This document shows, piece after piece, positions 1 through 12,278 of a stretch of DNA of 64,000 nt. The DNA is taken from assembly GCF_025244905.1 (NCBI RefSeq), contig NZ_CP104285.1, positions 1,054,001 through 1,118,000 on the forward strand, read 5' to 3'. The first letter of the stretch is position 1. Each line of letters opens with the position of its first letter. The DNA is from Enterobacter mori. Its GTDB lineage: Bacteria > Pseudomonadota > Gammaproteobacteria > Enterobacterales > Enterobacteriaceae. Below the pieces are notes generated by a model. It searched no databases. It had not been told where the DNA came from and saw only the letters and a program-made list of their open reading frames with translations. The translations under genes were made by a program, and so were the position numbers.

Positions 1-1
1 G

Positions 2-400
2 CGTGGGGGGCATCGTGCGGAACAGCGTACGCTGGCGCTGTTTATTGAAGAGGGCCATTACGCGCGCCATCTTGCCGCCATGCGTCGGCTCTATCGGAAA
101 CGCTACCGGCAACTGCGCGAGGTGCTCAACGCTGAGCTACATGTCGCGCATCGTGTGCTGGCGGCTGAGGGGGGCATGCACCTGACGGTGGCAATTGACG
201 GGATTAATGACAAGGTGATTGTTCAGCAGGCGAAGGCATTCCAGCTGGCCCCCGCGGCGTTAAGCGGGTATTACCTGACGCCGAAGCAGGGGCAAACCGG
301 TCTGGTGCTGGGGTACGGTAATACCTCTGCTTCTCAGTTTGCGTCAGGTATCCGACGCTTGCAGACGCTGATTACGCAGCAGCAGGACGAGAAAGCGTAA
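2..400 (+). CDS. MocR/PdxR-type PLP-dependent transcriptional regulator, C-terminal part
   Basis: Open at the left window edge; 132 residues are visible, ending in TAA at 398-400. The frame runs upstream of the first ATG and reads [18 protein letters not shown], the typical end of the aminotransferase-like domain of GntR/MocR regulators, followed by a C-terminal tail with LGYGNTS. Proteins of this family have an N-terminal winged helix-turn-helix and a fold-type I aminotransferase-like domain that binds PLP as effector. The DNA-binding part and the PLP lysine lie outside the window, so the regulated pathway cannot be named. Its last 29 bp overlap the 3' end of convergent ylaC. Confidence 0.8.
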   Translation, partial: RGGHRAEQRTLALFIEEGHYARHLAAMRRLYRKRYRQLREVLNAELHVAHRVLAAEGGMHLTVAIDGINDKVIVQQAKAFQLAPAALSGYYLTPKQGQTGLVLGYGNTSASQFASGIRRLQTLITQQQDEKA

Positions 401-839
401 AGACATCATAAAAAGAGAGCTGCCCTTTGGTTGAAACCATTTTCTGCAGCTTCTCTTTCTGCCCGGTCTCCACCGCGGGTGAGTGTAAAATGCTGTCGAT
501 TAATTCTGTCGGCACAAAGCGCGTGTTGTACCACTCGCCGTTATAGCAGACCCGGAAATCAAGCACGTCGATATCTTCGTAGCGGTAGCGGGGATTAACG
601 TCGAAAAAGAAAAACGCGTTAAATACCACAAACAGCACAACGAGCAGCCAGACGGAGTCCACCAGGGTTTCGGATGTCAGCATCACCACAAGCGTTGCCA
701 GCCAGGCTGCGTACATGGCGACAAACAGTCCCGGATGCTTGCGGATGAAGCTAATGCTAAAACGCGGGCGATTGTCGCGCTTTTCGCGGTGGTTAAGATC
801 GTCGATGGTGGCGGTGAGCAGGCGCTGTATCTCGGTCAT
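372..839 (-). CDS. ylaC: YlaC family inner-membrane protein
   Basis: 155 residues, about the length of E. coli YlaC. Two adjacent hydrophobic segments near residues 36-52 and 59-80 suggest two membrane helices, with a cytoplasmic N-terminal region and a soluble C-terminal half. Function is unknown in the family. It follows maa, hha and tomB on the same strand, the E. coli gene order, and its 3' end overlaps the convergent MocR-type gene by 29 bp. The start ATG at 839 matches the family N-terminus (MTEIQRLL). Identification rests on sequence resemblance and gene order. Confidence 0.85.
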   Translation of the reverse strand: MTEIQRLLTATIDDLNHREKRDNRPRFSISFIRKHPGLFVAMYAAWLATLVVMLTSETLVDSVWLLVVLFVVFNAFFFFDVNPRYRYEDIDVLDFRVCYNGEWYNTRFVPTELIDSILHSPAVETGQKEKLQKMVSTKGQLSFYDVFTLSRPAAA

Positions 840-957
840 TTTCTGCCTTCATGATTGTTGAAAATACAGGGGATCTGCCTATTTTAGGGGAGCAACCAGG
901 CTGAAAAAAGTAACAGTCAGGCGCTAAAAGACCATAACAGTTGGCTCCCCCGATACC

Positions 958-1509
958 TTAGAGCATCTTGATGATTTTTGCCGGATTGCCGCCAACGACA
1001 GCATTGGCCGGTACATCTTTTGTCACAACCGCGCCGGAAGCCACCACCACATTATCACCCAGCGTGACGCCAGGATTAATGACGGCGCGTCCGCCAATCC
1101 AGACGTTATTACCAATGGTCACGGGCTTACCAAACTCGACGCCGCTGTTGCGTTCATCGGGATCCAGCGGATGAGTTGCCGTGTAGATATGCACACCCGG
1201 TGCCAGCATGCAGTTGTCGCCAATATGAATAGGGCAGACATCCAGCATCACGCAATCGAAGTTAGCGTAAAATTCTTTACCCAGGTAAATGTTGTAGCCG
1301 TAGTCACATCGGAAACTCGGCTCGATATACGCGCCTGCGCTTTGTCCTAAAAGCTCCGCCAGAATAGTCTGGCGTTCAGTTTTCGCGTCGGGGGCGGTGT
1401 GGTTATAGCGGTGAATCAGATGGCGGGCTCGCAGTCGATCGGCCCGTAACGTCTCATCACCAGGGCAGTAATGTTCACCTGCAATCATCTTCTGTTTTTC
1501 TGTGCTCAT
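958..1509 (-). CDS. maa: maltose O-acetyltransferase
   Basis: 183 residues. It transfers acetyl from acetyl-CoA to the 6-OH of maltose and glucose in the cytoplasm. It has an N-terminal Mac domain ([18 protein letters not shown]) and a C-terminal left-handed beta-helix of hexapeptide repeats ([37 protein letters not shown]). The family's catalytic histidine is in TATHPLDP. I chose ATG 1509 over an upstream in-frame start because [12 protein letters not shown] is the family N-terminus and a GAGAGG Shine-Dalgarno sits just before it. It lies between hha and ylaC as in E. coli. Confidence 0.93.
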   Translation of the reverse strand: MSTEKQKMIAGEHYCPGDETLRADRLRARHLIHRYNHTAPDAKTERQTILAELLGQSAGAYIEPSFRCDYGYNIYLGKEFYANFDCVMLDVCPIHIGDNCMLAPGVHIYTATHPLDPDERNSGVEFGKPVTIGNNVWIGGRAVINPGVTLGDNVVVASGAVVTKDVPANAVVGGNPAKIIKML

Positions 1510-1718
1510 ACAAGAACCTCTCTGGATATCATTACTGCAGAGTAATAGGGATAGGCCAGAAAGGGAACGTTCCCGGAAAACCTGTGTGATAACAGTCACA
1601 ACAATGTTGCGGATGAGCACGTTTTACACGGAGACCTGCTTTCGCACAGGGAGCGTAAGTCGAAAGGTGTATACAAATCAGAACGTGACGTAGAACCTCT
1701 ACAGACACGCGTTAAAGA

Positions 1719-1937
1719 TTAACGAACAAATTTCCATACTGACGTTGGGATTTTGTCATACAGCTTATTCATGGTCAGCTCAGCAAGCCGATGGTCAGCG
1801 GCTGAATAAAATACAGCCAGTTCATTATCAGACAGCTCGTATTTATTTTTTTCGATGACACGTTCGAGTGTGTCTATTGACTGACAACGTCGCAAGCGCA
1901 TCAAATAATCGACTTTTGTTAATGGTTTATCAGACAT
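1719..1937 (-). CDS. hha: Hha, haemolysin expression modulating protein
   Basis: 72 residues, exactly the family length. Hha is a small helical nucleoid-associated protein that binds H-NS and StpA and helps silence horizontally acquired, AT-rich genes. The sequence ([33 protein letters not shown]) is essentially the E. coli protein. It sits 27 bp downstream of tomB on the same strand, the usual tomB-hha operon, in which TomB counteracts Hha toxicity. Targets in this window could include the AT-rich fimbrial regulatory region, but that is speculation. Confidence 0.96.
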   Translation of the reverse strand: MSDKPLTKVDYLMRLRRCQSIDTLERVIEKNKYELSDNELAVFYSAADHRLAELTMNKLYDKIPTSVWKFVR

Positions 1938-1964
1938 AAATTCACCTTAGTAATTGTAATAATT

Positions 1965-2339
1965 TTAACAGGAAAGACTAACCGGGTTTGCTCTGCTCAC
2001 GTTGACGAAGCAGCGGAATAGCCGATTTCCCGATTTACGCCATTTTTGCAAATCCTGGGCGTTAATGCCGTAGCTACTGAACAACATAAAGGTGTCGTCC
2101 AGGTATTCGTCAATTTGCTCAATGAGCTTATTATCTTCATTGTACTTAATTTTATAATTAAGTGCGAAGGTTGCAATATGCTCTATCAGCTCGTTCAACT
2201 GTAAATTGATCGCAGACGTTGGGTCATTCACCCAGCCATGGTTACTTTCATCAAGATTGGCAAGGCAGTCATGGTACAAGGATTCGCAGAGAAATTTCAA
2301 CTGCGCGATATCATGCCTTTTTGGCGAGTACTCGTCCAT
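1965..2339 (-). CDS. tomB: TomB, Hha toxicity modulator
   Basis: 124 residues from ATG 2339; the in-frame upstream start would add 11 residues absent from the family. AGAAGGGG precedes the chosen start. TomB is the antitoxin-like partner of Hha; it contains conserved cysteines used in oxygen-dependent inactivation of Hha (family knowledge). The sequence MDEYSPKRHDIAQLKFLCESLYHDCL is the conserved N-terminus. It is first in a two-gene operon with hha and follows a long upstream region shared with the 3' end of acrB. Confidence 0.95.
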   Translation of the reverse strand: MDEYSPKRHDIAQLKFLCESLYHDCLANLDESNHGWVNDPTSAINLQLNELIEHIATFALNYKIKYNEDNKLIEQIDEYLDDTFMLFSSYGINAQDLQKWRKSGNRLFRCFVNVSRANPVSLSC

Positions 2340-2803
2340 AGCGCATCCCCTTCTGAGTGATTTCTTACTCACCGAACATCATGTCGGGATGGATACAACA
2401 TACTTAGCCGCACGGGTGCTGTGTTCCTGATAACTCTAACTATAAGCCACTCTGATCGAGATTTCACCGCGCTATTACGAAAAATTACAATTAAAACCTG
2501 ATACTGCGAGCGTTTACGCAATTGCACGGCCTGACCAGAACGTTTTTATCCGAATTAACACTGGCTTTTTATCGCTTCCTTACGTTTCATTGATTTAGCT
2601 TAAACAGTCAGACGAAACCAGATTCGGACTTTTCTTTGTCCACAGTGATGCTAGGAATATTCCTAATAATTTAGGCGGCGAAATGAAATTAAAAAAATCA
2701 TGAATTCGCCGATTAAGTTTTCAGTTATTTATGATATGTCTTATTAAGATGACAGAAAATAAATAGCACTACAATAAGCGTAATTTATGATTTTTTTGAA
2801 ATG
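2340..2803. other. intergenic region between tomB and acrB
   Basis: About 460 bp without a convincing gene. It is AT-rich relative to its surroundings, particularly 2640-2800. It should contain the tomB-hha promoter reading leftward. A small open frame running rightward at 2206-2430 mostly overlaps tomB and has no family resemblance. No clear operator or RNA structure was recognised apart from the terminator at its right end. Confidence 0.5.
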
Positions 2804-2830
2804 AAAAAGGCCGCAAATGCGGCCTTTTTA
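2804..2830 (-). terminator. acrAB terminator (bidirectional hairpin)
   Basis: AAAAAGGCCGC-aaat-GCGGCCTTTTT is a perfect hairpin with a short loop and A/T tracts on both sides. It lies 26 bp beyond the acrB stop codon, so it fits a rho-independent terminator for the leftward acrAB transcript. The symmetrical tracts would also stop rightward transcription. Confidence 0.9.
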
Positions 2831-2855
2831 TCATATGAAACCGGTATCAGTGAGG

Positions 2856-5996
<3,141 letters not shown>

Positions 5997-6015
5997 TTAA
6001 CGGCTCCTGTTTAAG

Positions 6016-7209
6016 TTAAGACTTGGTTTGTTCTGACTGGCCAGCGGCCGAAGCTTGTTGTTTATCGTCAGATTTCACTTCCTGTGCTTTTACCTCTGCG
6101 CCAGGACGTACTTTTTGCAAACCAGTAACAATCACGCGATCGCCATCTTTCAGACCTTCCGTCACCAGCCATTTATCGCCAATCGCCTGAGTGGCGGTGA
6201 TATTGCGCGTTTCGACTTTGTTATCTGCGCCGACAACCAGTGCGCTCGCATCGCCGCGCGGCGTGCGGGTGACACCCTGCTGTGGAACAAGAAGTGCGGT
6301 TGGATTCGTGCCTTCCTCCAGACGCGCGCGGACGAACATACCTGGCAGCAGATTTTTGTCAGGGTTCGGGAAAATCGCACGTAAGGTGATGGAACCGGTG
6401 GTCTGGTCGACCGTCACATCAGAGAATTCCAGGGTACCTTCCTGCGGGAACTTGATACCGTCGTTAGTGATCAGCTCCACTTTGGCTTTGCCGTTTTCCT
6501 GTTTCAGGGTGCCGTTAGCCAGCTCCTGTTTCAGGCGCAGGAAATCGTTGCTGGACTGGGTCACGTCAACGTAGATCGGATCAAGCTGCTGCACGGTAGC
6601 CAGCGCATTGGTCTGCCCGTTTTGCACCAGCGCCCCTTCCGTCACGGAAGATTTACCAATACGACCGCTGATAGGGGAGGTCACTTTGGTGTAGGCCAGG
6701 TTAATACGCGCGGTTTCGACAGCTGCTTTCGCTGCCACCACGGCCGCGTTAGCCTGCTGGGCATCTGCCAGGGCGGTATCGTAATCCTGTTGGCTGATGT
6801 ACTTAGTGCCGAGCAGTTTTTGGTAGCGGCTCAGCGTGAGCTGGGAGATTTTGGCAGCAGCTTCAGCTTTCGCCAGATCGCCTTTCGCGCTTTCATAAGA
6901 CGCCTGATAGGTTGCTGGATCAATCTGATACAGAGACTCACCGGCTTTCACATCACCGCCTTCCGTGAAGTTACGTTTCAGGATAATACCGCTCACCTGA
7001 GGACGCACTTCCGCAATGCGGTAAGCACTTGTACGACCTGGTAATTCTGTGGTGATTTGTAGAGGTTCAGATTTGAGCGTAACAACGCCTACTTCTGGCG
7101 CCTGCTGAGCTCCTTGTTGAGCCGGTTTGTCGTCACATCCTGTTAGCGCTAAGCTGCCTGAGAGCATCAGAACGACCGCCAGAGGCGTTAACCCTCTGTT
7201 TTTGTTCAT
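6016..7209 (-). CDS. acrA: AcrA, periplasmic adaptor of the AcrAB-TolC pump
   Basis: 397 residues from ATG 7209; an upstream in-frame start would put 12 extra residues before the signal peptide. The lipoprotein signal MNKNRGLTPLAVVLML...LALTGC places the acylated cysteine at 25. Then come barrel-sandwich and alpha-hairpin segments (coiled-coil-like 95-170, rich in Ala and Gln) and a beta-barrel (LPGMFVRARLEEG). AcrA bridges AcrB and TolC. First gene of acrAB, divergent from acrR, whose palindromic operator lies about 90 bp upstream. Confidence 0.98.
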   Translation of the reverse strand: MNKNRGLTPLAVVLMLSGSLALTGCDDKPAQQGAQQAPEVGVVTLKSEPLQITTELPGRTSAYRIAEVRPQVSGIILKRNFTEGGDVKAGESLYQIDPATYQASYESAKGDLAKAEAAAKISQLTLSRYQKLLGTKYISQQDYDTALADAQQANAAVVAAKAAVETARINLAYTKVTSPISGRIGKSSVTEGALVQNGQTNALATVQQLDPIYVDVTQSSNDFLRLKQELANGTLKQENGKAKVELITNDGIKFPQEGTLEFSDVTVDQTTGSITLRAIFPNPDKNLLPGMFVRARLEEGTNPTALLVPQQGVTRTPRGDASALVVGADNKVETRNITATQAIGDKWLVTEGLKDGDRVIVTGLQKVRPGAEVKAQEVKSDDKQQASAAGQSEQTKS

Positions 7210-7298
7210 ATGTAAACCTCGAGTGTCCGATTTCAAATTGATCAAGGGTCCTGAGTCTAAAAACCCATTGCTGCGTTTATATTATCGTCATGCTATGG

Positions 7299-7322
7299 TA
7301 CATACATTCATAAATGTATGTA
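7299..7322. promoter_or_regulatory. AcrR operator in the acrA-acrR divergent promoter region
   Basis: A 24-bp near-perfect palindrome, TACATACATT-cata-AATGTATGTA, essentially the AcrR operator of E. coli. It lies between the divergent acrAB and acrR genes, so AcrR bound here would repress acrAB and itself. Ligand binding to AcrR releases it (family knowledge). Confidence 0.93.
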
Positions 7323-7350
7323 AATCTGACTCCTGTAAATTCACTGACAT

Positions 7351-7369
7351 ATGGCACGAAAAACCAAAC
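7351..7369 (+). promoter_or_regulatory. marbox for MarA/SoxS/Rob at the acrR start codon
   Basis: The 19 bases starting at the acrR ATG (ATGGCACGAAAAACCAAAC) match the degenerate marbox consensus AYnGCACnnWnnRYYAAAY at every position. In E. coli the same sequence upstream of acrAB activates the pump under MarA, SoxS and Rob. Conservation is helped by its overlap with acrR codons 1-7. Confidence 0.8.
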
Positions 7370-8004
7370 AACAAGCGCTGGAAACCCGACAACACATTCT
7401 GGATGTGGCGATTCGTTTGTTCTCTCAGCAGGGTGTGTCATCAACCTCGCTGGCGCAGATTGCTCAGGCCGCGGGCGTCACGCGGGGAGCGATTTACTGG
7501 CATTTTAAAGACAAGTCAGATCTGTTTGGTGAAATCTGGGAGCTTTCAGAATCCAACATTAGCGATCTAGAGACTGAGTATCGGGCAAAATTCCCCGACG
7601 ATCCACTCTCTGTATTAAGAGAAATTCTAGTATATATCCTTGAAGCAACGGTAGTTGAAGAACGTCGCAGGCTAATGATGGAAATTATTTTTCATAAATG
7701 CGAGTTCGTGGGCGAAATGGCGGTCGTCCAGCAGGCGCAGCGTAGCCTGTGTCTGGAGAGCTATGACCGTATCGAACAGACGTTAACGCAATGTATTCAG
7801 GCAAAAACGTTACCGGCCAACCTGCTGACGCGACGCGCTGCCATCCTGTTACGTAGCTATGTCTCCGGGCTGATGGAGAACTGGCTTTTTGCGCCACAAT
7901 CTTTTGATCTTAAAAACGAAGCGCGTAGCTACGTCGCCATCTTGCTGGAGATGTTGCAATTTTGCCCGACGCTGCGTGACGAAACCCCCTCCGTTCCAGC
8001 CTGA
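7351..8004 (+). CDS. acrR: AcrR, TetR-family repressor of acrAB
   Basis: 217 residues. The N-terminal TetR helix-turn-helix (residues about 10-55, [21 protein letters not shown]) is followed by a variable ligand-binding all-helical domain. It represses the divergent acrAB operon via the palindrome at 7299-7322 and is released by drugs and dyes. The frame is intact with no early stop or frameshift, so there is no sign of the loss-of-function mutations that de-repress the pump in clinical isolates. Its first codons double as the marbox. Confidence 0.96.
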   Translation: MARKTKQQALETRQHILDVAIRLFSQQGVSSTSLAQIAQAAGVTRGAIYWHFKDKSDLFGEIWELSESNISDLETEYRAKFPDDPLSVLREILVYILEATVVEERRRLMMEIIFHKCEFVGEMAVVQQAQRSLCLESYDRIEQTLTQCIQAKTLPANLLTRRAAILLRSYVSGLMENWLFAPQSFDLKNEARSYVAILLEMLQFCPTLRDETPSVPA

Positions 8005-8117
8005 CCGTCACCAGGATTTATCCTGGAGGTTCATGTTCTTGCTATTCTGCTTTCAGCGGGCGTGATATTCTTCACGCCGGACTATTTTCGGTCATTTCTC
8101 ACATCATACTCACGACT

Positions 8118-11100
8118 ATGCTGCTCACCAAACGCTCGCAACATCCTGTTCTTGCACTATTTTTCGCTATGGTTTTTTTCCTGGCTTCCGCGCCGCTTTC
8201 GTTTGCTCGCGCAGATAATGCCAGTGATATCCCTTCGCGTGCCGATGTTCAGGCGCAGCTGGATACGCTGAATAAACAAAAAGAGCTGTCGCCTCAGGAG
8301 AAACTCGTTCAACAGGATCTGACGGAAACGCTGGAAACGCTGGATAAAATTGAACGCGTAAAAGCAGAAACGGCTCAGCTTCGCCAGAAGGTCGCGCAGG
8401 CCCCGGACAACATGCGCAAGGCGACAGAGGCGCTGAGTGCGCTGAGCGACGTCGATAACGATGACGAAACCCGCAAAACGCTCGCCACGCTGTCGCTGCG
8501 TCAGCTGGAGTCGCGTGTGGCGCAGTTGCTGGACGATCTCCAGACCGCGCAGTCCGATCTCGCCACCTATAACAGCCAGCTTGTCTCGCTGCAAACGCAG
8601 CCTGAGCGCGTGCAAAACGCAATGTACACCGCGTCTCAGCAGCTTCAGCAGATCCGCAACCGCCTGAATGGGACGGATGTGGGAGATGGCGCGTTACGTG
8701 CTACGCAGCAAACGCTATTGTTGATTCAGCAGTCGTTGCTTAATGCGGAAATTGAACAGCAGCGTAAGAGCCTTGAAGGCAATACGGTACTGCAGGATAC
8801 GCTGCAAAAACAGCGTGATTACGTCACCGCCAACATTAATCGTCTTGAGCACCAGCTCCAGCTGTTGCAGGAGGCGGTAAACAGCAAACGCCTGACGCTG
8901 ACGGAAAAAACCGCTCAGGAAGCCGTATCGCCAGACGAGACCGCCCGCATTCAGGCCAACCCGCTGGTGAAGCAGGAGCTTGAGCTCAACCATCAGTTAA
9001 GTGAGCGTCTGATTCAGGCCACCGAAAGCGGTAACTCGCTGGTACAGCAGAATATTAAAGTCAAAAACTGGCTGGATCGCGCGCTGCAGGCGGAACGTAA
9101 CATTAAAGAGCAGATTGCGGTTCTGAAAGGGAGCCTTCTGCTGTCGCGAATTTTGTACCAGCAACAGCAGACGCTGCCGTCCGCCGACGAGCTGGAGGAC
9201 ATGACCAACCGCATCGCGGATTTACGTCTGGAACAGTTTGACGTCAACCAGCAGCGCGATGCGCTTTTCCAGAGCGATACGTTTGTCGCCAAAGTGGAAG
9301 AGGGCCATTCCAGCGAGGTGAACCCGGAGGTTCACGACGCGCTGTTGCAGGTCGTCGATATGCGCCGCGAGCTCCTCGACCAGCTCAACAAGCAGTTGGG
9401 CAACCAGCTGATGATGGCCATTAATCTGCAGATCAACCAGCAGCAGCTGGTGAGCGTATCGAAAAACCTGAAGGAGATTTTGACCCAGCAGATTTTCTGG
9501 GTGAACAGCAACAAGCCGATGGACTGGGACTGGGTTAAATCCTTCCCGGAGACGCTGAAATCGCAAATCAAGAGCATGAAAATCACCGTTAACTGGGAAA
9601 AAGCCTGGCCTGCGGTGATGATTGCCTTCCTTGCGGGCTTGCCGCTGTTGCTGATTGCGGGCCTGATCCGTTGGCGCTTGAAATGGCTGAAACAGTATCA
9701 GGCCAGGCTGGCGTCGGAAGTGGGGCAACTGCGTAACGACAGCCAGCTACACACGCCGAAAGCGATCCTGATTGACTTGATCCGCGCGCTGCCGGTCTGT
9801 CTGCTGATTCTTGCCGCCGGGCTGATTCTGCTCACGATGCAGCTCAACATCAGCGATCTGCTCTGGGCGTTCAGCAAAAAACTGGCGCTGTTCTGGCTGG
9901 TGTTTGGTCTCTGCTGGAAAGTGCTGGAAAAAGACGGGGTGGCGGTACGCCACTTCAACATGCCTGAAAAACTTACCAGCCACTGGCGCCGCCAGATTGT
10001 GCGGATCAGCCTCGCGCTGCTGCCGCTGCACTTCTGGTCTGTCGTGTCTGAACTCTCACCGCTGCATTTGATGGACGACGTGCTGGGGCAGTTGGTTATT
10101 CTGCTGAACCTGCTGCTGATTGCCGTTCTGATGTGGCCGATGTGCCGCGACAGCTGGCGCGATAAAGAGTCCCACAACCTTCGTCTGGCGACCGTAACGG
10201 TGCTGGCGCTCATTCCGCTGGCGCTGATGGTGCTGACGGCAACGGGCTACTTCTATACCACGCTGCGCCTGTCAGGCCGCTGGATCGAAACGGTTTATCT
10301 GGTGATTGTCTGGAATCTGCTGTTCCAGACCGTGCTGCGCGGGTTGAGCGTGGCGGCGCGGCGTATCGCCTATCGCCGTGCGATTGCGCGCCGTCAGCAT
10401 CAGGTGAAAGAGGGTGCAGAAGGCGCGGAGCCGCAGGAAGAGCCGACCATTGCGCTGGAGCAGGTCAACCAGCAAACCATGCGTATCACGATGCTGGTGA
10501 TGGTGGCGCTGTTTGGGGTGATGTTCTGGGCCATCTGGTCTGATTTGATCACCGTTTTTGCGTACCTCGACAGCGTTAAGCTCTGGCAGTACAGCGGCAC
10601 CGAGGCAGGTGTGACGGTGATGAAAAGTGTGACCATGGGCAGCCTGCTCTTTGCCCTGGTGTCGCTGGTGGTCGCCTGGGCGCTGATCCGCAACCTGCCG
10701 GGCCTGCTGGAAGTGCTGGTTCTGTCCCGCCTGAATCTTCGTCAGGGGGCGTCGTATGCCATCACCACTATCCTGAACTACGTGATCATTATCGCGGGTG
10801 CGATGACGGTCTTTGGTTCGCTTGGGGTTTCATGGGACAAACTGCAGTGGCTGGCGGCAGCGCTCTCGGTCGGTCTTGGTTTTGGCCTGCAGGAGATCTT
10901 CGGGAACTTCGTCTCCGGCCTGATCATTCTGTTCGAACGTCCGGTGCGTATCGGCGATACCGTCACCATCGGCACCTTCTCCGGCACCGTCAGCAAGATC
11001 CGTATTCGTGCGACCACCATTACCGACTTTGACCGTAAAGAGGTGATCATCCCGAACAAAGCGTTCGTGACCGAGCGCCTGATCAACTGGTCGCTCTCTG

Positions 11101-11480
11101 ATACCACCACGCGCGTGGTGATCCGCCTCGGTGTGGCCTACGGTTCCGACCTGGATAAAGTGAAAGAGGTATTGTTAAAAGCCGCTAAATCACATCCAAA
11201 GGTGATGCACGAGCCCGCGCCGGACGTTTTCTTCACCACCTTCGGGCCGAGCACGCTGGATCACGAGCTGCGCCTGTATGTGCGTGAACTGCGCGATCGC
11301 AGCTACACCGTCGACGAACTGAACCGCGCGATCGACCGCCTGTGCCGTGAAAATAACATTAACATCGCCTTCAACCAGCTTGAGGTTCACCTGCGTAACG
11401 AAAAAGGTGAAGAGCATACGGAAGTGAAGCGCGAGATTAAGGGTGATGACCCCACCCCTCACCCTAACCCTCTCCCCTGA
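8118..11480 (+). CDS. mscK: MscK (KefA) potassium-dependent mechanosensitive channel
   Basis: 1120 residues, the family size. Signal peptide to about residue 31 (ALFFAMVFFLASAPLSFA), a long periplasmic coiled-coil-rich domain (to about 480), multiple membrane helices, then the MscS core: the pore helix near LSVGLGFGLQEIFGNFVSGL and the beta domain RIGDTVTIGTFSGTVSKI. It gates on hypo-osmotic stress with K+ dependence. Odd feature: the last residues (DDPTPHPNPLP) are read out of an intergenic inverted repeat (11455-11551), which supplies the stop codon. The convergent rsmS gene ends in the other arm of the same repeat. Confidence 0.96.
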   Translation: MLLTKRSQHPVLALFFAMVFFLASAPLSFARADNASDIPSRADVQAQLDTLNKQKELSPQEKLVQQDLTETLETLDKIERVKAETAQLRQKVAQAPDNMRKATEALSALSDVDNDDETRKTLATLSLRQLESRVAQLLDDLQTAQSDLATYNSQLVSLQTQPERVQNAMYTASQQLQQIRNRLNGTDVGDGALRATQQTLLLIQQSLLNAEIEQQRKSLEGNTVLQDTLQKQRDYVTANINRLEHQLQLLQEAVNSKRLTLTEKTAQEAVSPDETARIQANPLVKQELELNHQLSERLIQATESGNSLVQQNIKVKNWLDRALQAERNIKEQIAVLKGSLLLSRILYQQQQTLPSADELEDMTNRIADLRLEQFDVNQQRDALFQSDTFVAKVEEGHSSEVNPEVHDALLQVVDMRRELLDQLNKQLGNQLMMAINLQINQQQLVSVSKNLKEILTQQIFWVNSNKPMDWDWVKSFPETLKSQIKSMKITVNWEKAWPAVMIAFLAGLPLLLIAGLIRWRLKWLKQYQARLASEVGQLRNDSQLHTPKAILIDLIRALPVCLLILAAGLILLTMQLNISDLLWAFSKKLALFWLVFGLCWKVLEKDGVAVRHFNMPEKLTSHWRRQIVRISLALLPLHFWSVVSELSPLHLMDDVLGQLVILLNLLLIAVLMWPMCRDSWRDKESHNLRLATVTVLALIPLALMVLTATGYFYTTLRLSGRWIETVYLVIVWNLLFQTVLRGLSVAARRIAYRRAIARRQHQVKEGAEGAEPQEEPTIALEQVNQQTMRITMLVMVALFGVMFWAIWSDLITVFAYLDSVKLWQYSGTEAGVTVMKSVTMGSLLFALVSLVVAWALIRNLPGLLEVLVLSRLNLRQGASYAITTILNYVIIIAGAMTVFGSLGVSWDKLQWLAAALSVGLGFGLQEIFGNFVSGLIILFERPVRIGDTVTIGTFSGTVSKIRIRATTITDFDRKEVIIPNKAFVTERLINWSLSDTTTRVVIRLGVAYGSDLDKVKEVLLKAAKSHPKVMHEPAPDVFFTTFGPSTLDHELRLYVRELRDRSYTVDELNRAIDRLCRENNINIAFNQLEVHLRNEKGEEHTEVKREIKGDDPTPHPNPLP

Positions 11481-11551
11481 AGGGAGAGGGGACAGTCTGG
11501 TGCGGTCTGTTTTTACCCTCTCCCCTCTGGGGAGAGGGCAGGGTGAGGGGG
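11455..11551. repeat. CT-rich inverted repeat between mscK and rsmS
   Basis: Two inverted arms, CCCTCACCCTAACCCTCTCC (11456 on) and GGAGAGGGCAGGGTGAGGGG, each with a small hairpin of its own (CTCTCCCCTGAAGGGAGAG; CTCTCCCCTCTGGGGAGAG), separated by about 25 bp. The same family occurs at 18364-18445, 21687-21769 and 52769-52802. It can act as a bidirectional stop between convergent genes. Here it also encodes the C-termini of both neighbours. Confidence 0.9.
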
Positions 11552-11686
11552 TAATTTTCCCTCAAAATCCCGCCGCACAATCTCCAGCGCCTTCAGCACC
11601 GTCTCGGTGGGGATCTCATGAGTCTCCAGCAGCATAATCAAATCGACGGCCAGCTTGACCTCGTCGGGTGCTTTTTCCAGTGACAT
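11513..11686 (-). CDS. rsmS: RsmS (YbaM, DUF2496) small protein
   Basis: 57 residues read directly from the sequence: [20 protein letters not shown], then a helical segment through [13 protein letters not shown]. Residues 1-45 match E. coli YbaM/RsmS (53 residues). RsmS affects secondary metabolism and exoenzymes in Pectobacterium; its role here is unknown. AGGAG lies 8 bp before the ATG, and the gene starts 14 bp after the priC stop, so the two are co-transcribed. The last 11-12 residues ([12 protein letters not shown]) are encoded by the intergenic repeat and replace the usual charged tail. Confidence 0.88.
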   Translation of the reverse strand: MSLEKAPDEVKLAVDLIMLLETHEIPTETVLKALEIVRRDFEGKLPPHPALSPEGRG

Positions 11687-11700
11687 CTTTGTGGCTCCTG

Positions 11701-12228
11701 TTAACGGGTCAAACGTTCAATGACGCGCTCGATCTCATCCAGCGCCTGTCGGCAGCGGGCAATACGGCCTTCGAGGGCGTTAATTTCGCGCATCAATAAC
11801 TGCTGCTCTTCCAGCGTTTCGCTGTTGTTCAGTCGGGATTCGCGCTCGCGTTTCATCTCAAACAGTCGGCGTTCAAACTCCTGGTTCTCCAGCCGTTTGC
11901 GCTGCCATTTGCCGAGTCCCGGTGACGCGCTGTCCCAAGCGCGCAGCGGCCAGGCGGCGATTTCGCGATGTAAAGCCGTAATCTGCTCGGTGAGATGTTC
12001 CGCCAGCCAGGCCACCTGTTCCTGCTGTTCGTTCTCTACCGCATGGCGCAACTCATCAAGATTTGTTTGCGCCTCAGCAAGATAGTCCTGAATTAACGTG
12101 CTACGGGTACGAAAAAGTTGCCGATCAAAACGCGGCTTCAGCGTGGCGTGTCCCATCAGCGGCGTGGCCTGCGCGCGCAAGGCGATCAGTTGATTTTGTA
12201 GCGTCTCAAGAAGCAAGGCTGTTTTCAA
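11701..12228 (-). CDS. priC: PriC, primosomal replication protein N''
   Basis: 175 residues, the E. coli length, with conserved MKTALLLE start and mostly helical Arg/Gln-rich sequence ending [14 protein letters not shown]. PriC recognises stalled forks and loads DnaB through SSB contacts in the PriA-independent restart pathway. The start codon is TTG (12226-12228), preceded by GGAG; no in-frame ATG gives a family-like N-terminus. It is followed 14 bp later by rsmS. The divergent neighbour ybaN begins about 50 bp away. Confidence 0.92.
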   Translation of the reverse strand: MKTALLLETLQNQLIALRAQATPLMGHATLKPRFDRQLFRTRSTLIQDYLAEAQTNLDELRHAVENEQQEQVAWLAEHLTEQITALHREIAAWPLRAWDSASPGLGKWQRKRLENQEFERRLFEMKRERESRLNNSETLEEQQLLMREINALEGRIARCRQALDEIERVIERLTR

Positions 12229-12278
12229 AACGCTCTCCAGTGGTAAAGTAGCCGTTCAGTTTGATAACGATTCGCATT

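Noticed and set aside
1719..2339. hha-tomB as a new toxin-antitoxin system
   Set aside because: This is the known Hha-TomB pair in its usual place next to acrAB.
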